Assembly: GCA_023426345.1 (NCBI GenBank)
Contig: JAFAAX010000004.1
Span: forward strand, 1-5,259
Length of the DNA: 5,259 nt
Reading direction: 5' to 3'
Source of the DNA: Actinomycetes bacterium
GTDB taxonomy: Bacteria; Actinomycetota; Actinomycetes; Actinomycetales; Actinomycetaceae
Of the stretch, positions 1 through 4,362 are shown one piece after another. Every line of letters starts with the position of its first letter. Position 1 is the stretch's first letter. The notes beneath the pieces are model-generated. The model made no database searches. It saw only the letters and a list, made by a program, of their open reading frames with translations, and was not told the origin of the DNA. A program made the translations under genes and the position numbers.

Positions 1-1008
1 GAGCGTGCGGAGGTGGCGCGCGCCGTCCACGCGGGCGCCACCGCCGCCGTCGAGGCCGCCGCCCATGCGCTGGAGCGCGCGGACGAGGCCCGGCGCCGGG
101 CCGAGGAGGCCCGGTCGGCCTCCTCCCAGGAGATCCTCGCCCGGCGGCGGCGCATCGACGCGCTGACGGAGGAGCTCGGCGAGGCCACGGGCGCCTCCCA
201 CCGCGACGAGGTCGCCCGCGCGGAGATGACCCTGCGCCTGGAGAACCTGGCCGAGACGGCCCTGCAGGAGATCGGACTCGAGGTCGACCCGCTCATCGAG
301 GAGTACGGCCCGCACAACCTGGTGCCCGCATCGGAGGACGGGCAGGACCCCGTCCCCTACGTCCGCGCCGAACAGGAGCAGGCGCTCACCCGGGCCGCCC
401 GGGAGCTGGAGCGGCTCGGCCGGGTCAATCCGCTCGCCCTGGAGGAGCACGCGGCCCTGTCCCAGCGCCATGAGTTCCTCGTCTCCCAGGTGCAGGACCT
501 CAAGAAGTCCAAGGCGGATCTGCTGCGGATCGTCGACGACGTCGACGGGCTGGTCCGCGAGGCGTTCTCCTCCGCCTTCCGCGACATCCAGGAGCAGTTC
601 GCCCACACCTTCGAGGTGCTCTTCCCCGGGGGCGAGGGGCGCCTGGTCCTCACCGATCCCGACGACATGCTGGAGACCGGCATCGAGATCGAGGCCCGCC
701 CGGCCGGCAAGAAGGTCAAGCGGCTGTCCCTGCTGTCCGGCGGCGAGCGGTCGCTGGCGGCCCTGGCCTTCCTCATCGCGATCTTCCAGGCGCGGCCCTC
801 CCCGTTCTACGTGATGGACGAGGTCGAGGCCGCCCTGGACGACGTCAACCTCTCGCGCCTGCTGCGGATCCTCGAGGAGCTGCGCCGCTCCAGCCAGCTC
901 ATCGTCATCACCCACCAGAAGCGGACGATGGAGATCGCCGACGCCCTGTACGGGGTGACGATGCGCGACGGGGTGACGGCGGTCGTCTCCCAGCGCCTGG
1001 CCTCCTGA
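1..1008 (+). CDS. smc: Chromosome segregation protein SMC, C-terminal part (5' end outside window)
   Basis: This is the C-terminal 335 residues of SMC, the ATPase of the condensin-like SMC-ScpAB complex that loops and organises the chromosome. The reading frame is open from base 1, so the start lies to the left; full-length bacterial SMC is near 1,200 residues. Residues 1 to about 75 are a charged Ala/Glu/Arg-rich coiled-coil arm. The typical entry into the C-terminal ATPase head is GRVNPLALEEH (about 140-150), followed by the FxxxFpGGEG segment at 204-213. The ABC signature LSGGERS is at 245-251, Walker B ends at D273-E274 (FYVMDEVEAALDD) and the switch histidine is H305 (ITHQKRTM). The Walker A half is in the missing N-terminus. 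The ORF ends normally with TGA at 1006. The ABC signature with long coil and the NPLALEE block rule out other ABC ATPases such as RecN or SbcC. Nothing looks decayed. Confidence 0.96.
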   Translation, partial: ERAEVARAVHAGATAAVEAAAHALERADEARRRAEEARSASSQEILARRRRIDALTEELGEATGASHRDEVARAEMTLRLENLAETALQEIGLEVDPLIEEYGPHNLVPASEDGQDPVPYVRAEQEQALTRAARELERLGRVNPLALEEHAALSQRHEFLVSQVQDLKKSKADLLRIVDDVDGLVREAFSSAFRDIQEQFAHTFEVLFPGGEGRLVLTDPDDMLETGIEIEARPAGKKVKRLSLLSGGERSLAALAFLIAIFQARPSPFYVMDEVEAALDDVNLSRLLRILEELRRSSQLIVITHQKRTMEIADALYGVTMRDGVTAVVSQRLAS

Positions 1009-1072
1009 GGGGCGCCGCCCGCCGACGTGAGCGGACTCATGATCACGATTCGATCGCGGCGGGTGCTTCCCC

Positions 1073-1107
1073 TTGGAGACGTGGCGCGGGCGTGGGACGG
1101 TGGGGGC
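1073..1107 (+). promoter_or_regulatory. Candidate leaderless promoter of the small membrane ORF
   Basis: TTGGAG (1073-1078) resembles a -35 element. After exactly 17 bp comes GACGGT (1096-1101), which keeps the A2 and T6 of the actinobacterial -10 pattern TAnnnT, and six bases later the ATG at 1108. Initiation about 7 bp after a -10 would place the transcript start on the ATG itself, giving a leaderless mRNA, which is common in actinobacteria. The only G-run before the ATG (1102-1106) is one base away, too close to act as a ribosome binding site. The -10 lacks the first T, so this is inference from spacing and partial consensus. Confidence 0.4.
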
Positions 1108-1437
1108 ATGCCTGAGGGAATCGCCGTCATCGCACTCACCACCGTGCTCCTCGTCGTCCTGGCGGTCGCCGTGGTGGTCGGCGTCGCCGTGTCGCGGCGC
1201 CCCGCATCCTCGTGGCAGGCACGTCTGCGCGAGCAGGCCGCGCGCCTCCAGGAGCGCGGCGACGCCGCGCCCGAGGAGGATCCCGTCGCGCCGGTCGGGA
1301 CGTCCCTGGCGGACCTCCTCTCCGCCGATGAGCACGACGGCAGCGCCTACATCGACCCCGAGGGGCTGCCCGGATACGGGCGCCTCGAGCAGGTCGCGCA
1401 GAAGGTGGAGGATCTCCAGGCGGCCCGACGCCCCTGA
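1108..1437 (+). CDS. Small single-span membrane protein of unknown function
   Basis: I do not recognise this 109-residue protein. Residues 5-28 form one long Ile/Val/Leu/Ala membrane helix, followed at once by S-R-R, so by the positive-inside rule the remaining ~80 residues should be cytoplasmic. That tail has an Arg/Gln/Glu-rich stretch (about 35-52, possibly helical), an acidic Pro-containing linker, a segment TSLADLLSADEHDG (about 63-76) and a final charged helix ending QAARRP. No enzyme motif or lipobox is visible. ATG 1108 is chosen because the hydrophobic helix then begins the protein and a promoter-like element sits just before it. In-frame GTG 1027 and ATG 1039 would add an Arg-rich leader without a ribosome binding site. 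It lies 99 bp after smc and 19 bp before ftsY, so it may share transcripts with ftsY. Regular high-GC codon use and a hydrophobic N-terminus argue it is real. Confidence 0.75.
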   Translation: MPEGIAVIALTTVLLVVLAVAVVVGVAVSRRPASSWQARLREQAARLQERGDAAPEEDPVAPVGTSLADLLSADEHDGSAYIDPEGLPGYGRLEQVAQKVEDLQAARRP

Positions 1438-1444
1438 CGTGGGG

Positions 1445-1456
1445 GATGATGGGGTC
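1445..1456 (+). promoter_or_regulatory. Candidate -10 element / leaderless start of ftsY
   Basis: GATGAT (1445-1450) followed by six bases and the ATG at 1457 repeats the arrangement in front of the upstream small gene: GAnnnTGGGGnCATG is common to both. It fits a TAnnnT-type -10 with transcription starting at the ATG. The region 17 bp upstream (1422-1427, GGCCCG) is not a recognisable -35. An alternative reading is that the G-run at 1440-1445 is a weak ribosome binding site about 11 bases from the ATG. Confidence 0.3.
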
Positions 1457-2635
1457 ATGGATGCGCTGCTGAACTTCCTCCAGTCGCCCGCGGGCGTCGC
1501 CGTCGCGGTCATCGTGGTGGCCGCCGTGGTCGCGGCCGTCGTGTGGGCCGTGCGCCGCGGGCGCTCCCGGTCCGGCGGGCGTCCCGCCCCGTCCGCTCCG
1601 CCGCCGGCGCTCCCGGCCGACCAGGGCGCCCCCGCCGTCGCGACGGAGACGCCGGAGGAGCCCCGCGCGGGTCCGACCGTCGCGGTCGAGACCCCCGAGT
1701 CGGTGCCGTCGCGCATGCGGCGCCTGCGGGAGCGCCTGGCCGGCGCCGGCTCCATCGGAACGGCTCTGCTGGGCGTCCTCTCCCGCGGCGACCTCAGCGA
1801 GGCCGACTGGGAGGAGATCGAGGACACGCTGCTCCTGGCGGACCTCGGCCTGCCGGCCACGGAGCACGTGATGGAGGTCCTGCGGACCCGGGTCAAGGTG
1901 GAGGGCACCCGCGATCCGGACGCCGTGCGCGCGATCCTCGTGCAGGAGCTGCTCGGCCTGGTCGATCCGACGATGGACCGGTCGCTGCGCCTCGACCGTC
2001 CGGCCGGCCCGGACGGCCGGACACTGCCGGCGACCGTGCTGATGGTCGGCGTCAACGGGACGGGCAAGACGACGACGGTGGGCAAGCTCGCCCGCGTCCT
2101 CGTCGCCCAGGGCGACTCCGTCCTGCTGGGGGCCGCCGACACGTTCCGGGCCGCTGCCGCGGATCAGCTGTCCACGTGGGGCGCGCGCGTGGGCGTCGAC
2201 GTGGTCCGCTCCGACCGCGAGGGCGCCGACCCGGCGTCGGTGGCCTTCGACGCCGTCCGCGAGGGCGCGGAGCGCGGCGTCGACGTGGTGATCGTCGACA
2301 CCGCGGGCCGGTTGCAGACCAAGACGGCGCTGATGGACGAGCTGGGCAAGGTCAAGCGCGTGATGGAGCGGCAGGCGCCGGTCTCGGAGGTCCTGCTGGT
2401 CCTGGACGCGACGACGGGGCAGAACGGCCTGCGCCAGGCGCAGGTCTTCGCGGAGGCCACGGACGTCACGGGCATCGTCTTGACGAAGCTCGACGGATCC
2501 GCGAAGGGCGGGATCGTCGTGTCCGTCCAGCGCGAGCTCGGCGTGCCCGTGAAGTTCGTCGGGCTGGGGGAGGGGCCGGACGACCTGGCGCCCTTCGATC
2601 CTCAGGAGTTCGTCAACGCGATCGTCGGAAGGTAA
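1457..2635 (+). CDS. ftsY: Signal recognition particle receptor FtsY (SRP GTPase)
   Basis: This is FtsY, the receptor that pairs with SRP (Ffh plus 4.5S RNA) at the inner membrane and delivers nascent membrane proteins to SecYEG. It has 392 residues, normal for an actinobacterial FtsY. Residues 12-32 are one Val/Ala-rich membrane helix followed by RRGRSR. A Pro/Ala-rich linker (about 35-84) replaces the long acidic A domain of E. coli. The N domain runs from about 86 to 185. The GTPase motifs follow: G1 GVNGTGKT (198-205), the SRP-GTPase insertion-box start DTFRAAA (228-234), G3 DTAGR (281-285), G4 TKLD (343-346) and the closing GLGEGPDDL (369-377). There is no C-terminal Met-rich M domain, so it is not Ffh. 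FlhF is excluded by the close match to FtsY motifs. ATG 1457 is chosen because the membrane helix starts just after it; the same frame is open back to 1073 but codes there for an Arg/Ser-rich non-protein-like stretch. Confidence 0.97.
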   Translation: MDALLNFLQSPAGVAVAVIVVAAVVAAVVWAVRRGRSRSGGRPAPSAPPPALPADQGAPAVATETPEEPRAGPTVAVETPESVPSRMRRLRERLAGAGSIGTALLGVLSRGDLSEADWEEIEDTLLLADLGLPATEHVMEVLRTRVKVEGTRDPDAVRAILVQELLGLVDPTMDRSLRLDRPAGPDGRTLPATVLMVGVNGTGKTTTVGKLARVLVAQGDSVLLGAADTFRAAAADQLSTWGARVGVDVVRSDREGADPASVAFDAVREGAERGVDVVIVDTAGRLQTKTALMDELGKVKRVMERQAPVSEVLLVLDATTGQNGLRQAQVFAEATDVTGIVLTKLDGSAKGGIVVSVQRELGVPVKFVGLGEGPDDLAPFDPQEFVNAIVGR

Positions 2636-2643
2636 AGAACCAC

Positions 2644-2664
2644 CCTGTCCACATCGTGGATAGG
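2644..2664 (+). terminator. 21-bp imperfect palindrome / RNA hairpin between ftsY and amtB
   Basis: CCTGTCCAC (2644-2652) and GTGGATAGG (2656-2664) are inverted repeats around the 3-base loop ATC. Eight of nine pairs are Watson-Crick and the ninth is G-U in RNA, so the transcript could form an unbroken 9-bp stem. It begins 8 bases after the ftsY stop, as expected for an intrinsic terminator, but no U-run follows; actinobacterial terminators often lack one. The same bases could instead be a dimeric repressor or activator site just upstream of the amtB promoter. The inverted repeat is directly seen; the choice between terminator and operator is open. Confidence 0.45.
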
Positions 2665-2679
2665 TCAAAGAACGGTCAA
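2663..2679 (+). promoter_or_regulatory. Tandem GGTCAA repeat, possible nitrogen-regulator (GlnR-like) site upstream of amtB
   Basis: GGTCAA occurs at 2663-2668 and again at 2674-2679, 11 bp apart, one helical turn. Read on the minus strand this is TTGAC-N6-TTGAC. That matches four of five positions of the a-box (gTnAC) known for actinobacterial GlnR, with the known 6-bp spacing, and fits the looser AC-N9-AC form. The GaAAC b-box is not matched. A one-mismatch copy, GTTCAA, lies at 2695-2700, two further turns along. The repeats occupy the place of a -35 element for the -10 at 2691, where no good -35 exists, which would suit an activator. The repeats are seen; the regulator is inferred. Confidence 0.35.
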
Positions 2680-2690
2680 GATCGCGCCCG

Positions 2691-2696
2691 TATTGT
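2691..2696 (+). promoter_or_regulatory. Probable -10 element of the amtB-glnK-glnD promoter
   Basis: TATTGT keeps the T1, A2 and T6 of the bacterial -10 consensus and stands out in an otherwise GC-rich spacer. Transcription would start near 2702-2704, leaving a leader of about 30 bases that includes the ribosome binding site. The bases 17 bp upstream (2668-2673, AAGAAC) are a poor -35, so activity may depend on an activator bound to the GGTCAA repeats just upstream. Confidence 0.45.
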
Positions 2697-2718
2697 TCAA
2701 GGGTCAGTTTCCGACCTC

Positions 2719-2724
2719 GGAAGG
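2719..2724 (+). promoter_or_regulatory. Ribosome binding site of amtB that decides the start codon
   Basis: GGAAGG lies 7 bases before the GTG at 2732. It selects that codon over the in-frame TTG at 2693, which has no such sequence and overlaps the probable -10 element. Confidence 0.7.
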
Positions 2725-2731
2725 CAATCCC

Positions 2732-3997
2732 GTGGACACAGCTCTTGACACAGGCGCCACCGCCTGGATGCTCACCTCCGCGTCTCTGGTCCTCCTCATG
2801 ACGCCCGGCCTGGCGCTCTTCTACGGCGGCATGAGCCGCGCGAAGTCCGTCCTCAACATGATGATGATGTCCTTCGGCGTGCTCGCCGTCGTCGCTGTCA
2901 TCTACCCCCTGTGGGGATACTCGATGAGCTACGGCCCCACCGACATCGGCGGCATCTTCTCCAGCCCGTTCGACTGGTTCGGACTGCGCGGCAGCTTCGA
3001 CGGCGCGGCGCTGGACGGATACGGCGTGCCGGGCTGGGTGGGCGTCGCGTTCCAGATGACCTTCGCGATCATCACGGTCGCCCTGATCTCGGGCTCCCTG
3101 GCCGAGCGCGTGCGCTTCTCGACGTGGCTGGTCTTCGTCGCCCTGTGGGTGACGCTCGCCTACTTCCCGATGGCCCACATGGTGTGGGGCGGGGGATTCC
3201 TCTCGGCGGACGGCCCGATCGCGGCGCTGACCGGCGTCGCCCCCATCGACTTCGCCGGCGGCACCGTCGTCCACATCAACGCCGGCGTCGCCGGACTGGT
3301 CCTGGCCCTCGTCATCGGGAAGCGCCCCGGGTTCGGCAAGGAGCCGATGCGGCCCCACAACCTGCCCTTCGTCATGATGGGCGCGGCGCTGCTGTTCTTC
3401 GGCTGGTTCGGGTTCAACGGCGGCTCCGCCTTCACCGCGGACGACCTGGCGGGCATGGCCTGGGTGAACACGACGGTCGCGGCCGCGGCCGCGACCTGCG
3501 GCTGGATGCTCACCGAGCGCCTCCGCGACGGCCACGCCACCTCCCTGGGCGCCGCTTCGGGCATCGTCGCCGGCCTGGTCGGCATCACGCCGGCCGCAGG
3601 TGCCCTGGACCCGATCGGCTCGATCATCCTGGGCCTCATCGTCGGCGCCCTGTGCGCCCTGGCGGTCGGCCTCAAGTACCGCCTCGGCTACGACGACTCG
3701 CTCGACGTGGTGGGCGTCCACCTGGTCGGCGGCCTCACCGGCACGATCCTCATCGGATTCCTCGCCACGGACGGCGGCCTGTTCTACGGCGGCGGCGCGG
3801 CCCTGCTGCTCACCCAGGTCCTCATCGCCCTGTGCGCCGTGGTCTTCTCCGGGATCGTCACCACGGTCCTCGGGTTCGCCCTCAAGGCGGCGATGGGCTG
3901 GAGGATCGCCCCGGACGACGAGATCCGCGGCATCGACGTGGCCGAGCACTCCGAGTCCGCCTACGACACCCCCACCGCCTCGGCGCGGATGGCCTGA
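2732..3997 (+). CDS. amtB: Ammonium channel/transporter of the Amt family
   Basis: This is a 421-residue Amt/Mep/Rh channel that recruits ammonium and passes it through the cytoplasmic membrane as a trimer. The chain is hydrophobic throughout, with about eleven expected membrane helices, and starts without a cleavable signal peptide. By alignment from memory with E. coli AmtB, the key residues are present. The Phe gate is F111 and F228 (GWFGFN, 224-229). The ammonium-site Asp is D173 in DFAGGTVVH, and the twin pore histidines are H181 and H330 (DVVGVH). Other family blocks are the TPGLALFYGG turn in helix 1, SGSLAERVRF and HMVWGGG. The cytoplasmic tail ends in GIDVAEHSESAY (about 400-411), the segment that in the family couples subunits and meets PII; it has HSE where E. 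coli has HGE. The start is GTG 2732, supported by its ribosome binding site. It is followed 11 bp later by glnK, its usual regulatory partner, so the two are almost certainly cotranscribed. Confidence 0.97.
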   Translation: MDTALDTGATAWMLTSASLVLLMTPGLALFYGGMSRAKSVLNMMMMSFGVLAVVAVIYPLWGYSMSYGPTDIGGIFSSPFDWFGLRGSFDGAALDGYGVPGWVGVAFQMTFAIITVALISGSLAERVRFSTWLVFVALWVTLAYFPMAHMVWGGGFLSADGPIAALTGVAPIDFAGGTVVHINAGVAGLVLALVIGKRPGFGKEPMRPHNLPFVMMGAALLFFGWFGFNGGSAFTADDLAGMAWVNTTVAAAAATCGWMLTERLRDGHATSLGAASGIVAGLVGITPAAGALDPIGSIILGLIVGALCALAVGLKYRLGYDDSLDVVGVHLVGGLTGTILIGFLATDGGLFYGGGAALLLTQVLIALCAVVFSGIVTTVLGFALKAAMGWRIAPDDEIRGIDVAEHSESAYDTPTASARMA

Positions 3998-4004
3998 GAG
4001 GAAG
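3998..4004 (+). promoter_or_regulatory. Ribosome binding site of glnK adjoining the amtB stop
   Basis: GAGGAAG begins one base after the amtB TGA (3995-3997) and ends 4 bases before the glnK ATG at 4009. Its position at the end of amtB suggests translational coupling, which would keep channel and regulator in proportion. Confidence 0.6.
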
Positions 4005-4008
4005 CGCC

Positions 4009-4347
4009 ATGAAGCTCATCACTGCGATCATCCAGCCCTACCGCCTGGATCCGGTCCGCGAGGCCCTCGAGGCCCTCGGGCTGACGGGCGCCACGATCTC
4101 CGAGGCCTCGGGGACGGGCCGCCAGAAGGGCCACACCGAGGTCTACCGCGGGGCCGAGTACGCCGTGACGGTGGTCCCGAAGATCCGGCTGGAGACCCTG
4201 GTCCGCGACGAGGAGGTCGCCGAGGTCACCGCGGCGATCACCCAGGCGGCCCGCACGGGCAACATCGGGGACGGCAAGATCTGGGTGACCCCCGTCGACG
4301 ACGTGATCCGCGTCCGCACCGGCGAGTCCGGCGACGCCGCGCTGTGA
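4009..4347 (+). CDS. glnK: PII nitrogen regulatory protein (GlnK/GlnB family)
   Basis: This is a 112-residue PII protein, the standard family length. It is a cytoplasmic trimer that reads ATP/ADP and 2-oxoglutarate and controls partners, including AmtB, through its T-loop. The T-loop (about 37-55) contains the modifiable tyrosine Y51 in EVYRGAEY, the site uridylylated in proteobacteria and adenylylated in Corynebacterium and Streptomyces. The 2-oxoglutarate and nucleotide residues Q39 and K58 are kept. The B-loop/C-terminal signature is TGNIGDGKIWV (83-93), with N85 and W92 where many relatives have K and F. K90, R101 and R103 for ATP phosphates are present. ATG 4009 has a good ribosome binding site. 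The symbol glnK is chosen over glnB because it directly follows amtB; sequence alone does not separate the two. The glnD gene starts 15 bp downstream, so channel, sensor and modifying enzyme lie in one operon. Confidence 0.96.
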   Translation: MKLITAIIQPYRLDPVREALEALGLTGATISEASGTGRQKGHTEVYRGAEYAVTVVPKIRLETLVRDEEVAEVTAAITQAARTGNIGDGKIWVTPVDDVIRVRTGESGDAAL

Positions 4348-4362
4348 GCCGGTGACCCGCCC

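Noticed and set aside
1010..1020. GGGC-GCC-GCCC as a terminator after smc
   Set aside because: A 4-bp stem with a 3-base loop and no U-run is common by chance in DNA this GC-rich.
1027..1107. GTG 1027 or ATG 1039 as the start of the small membrane protein
   Set aside because: They would put an Arg-rich segment before the membrane helix, have no ribosome binding site, and would run through the promoter-like element at 1073-1101.
2645..2663. The palindrome as a Corynebacterium-type AmtR box (CTAT-N6-ATAG)
   Set aside because: The outer bases read CTGT...ATAG, but the half-sites are 11 bp apart instead of 6 and the flanking A/T tracts are missing.
2693..2731. TTG 2693 as an earlier amtB start adding 13 residues
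   Set aside because: It overlaps the probable -10, has no ribosome binding site, and the added residues do not belong to the family; GTG 2732 has GGAAGG at the right distance.
1543..2748. A + strand frame overlapping ftsY, and similar ones at 2911-4008 and 3600-4355
   Set aside because: The products are Arg/Gly/Pro-rich frameshift images of FtsY and AmtB; the real frames carry all family motifs. The frame open from 2911 becomes real only at the glnK ATG at 4009.
1136..3949. A 937-codon open frame on the minus strand opposite the small ORF, ftsY and amtB
   Set aside because: It is antisense to three confident genes. Its product is a low-complexity Arg/Asp/Gly/His/Gln mix with no domain, as expected from the complement of GC3-rich coding DNA.
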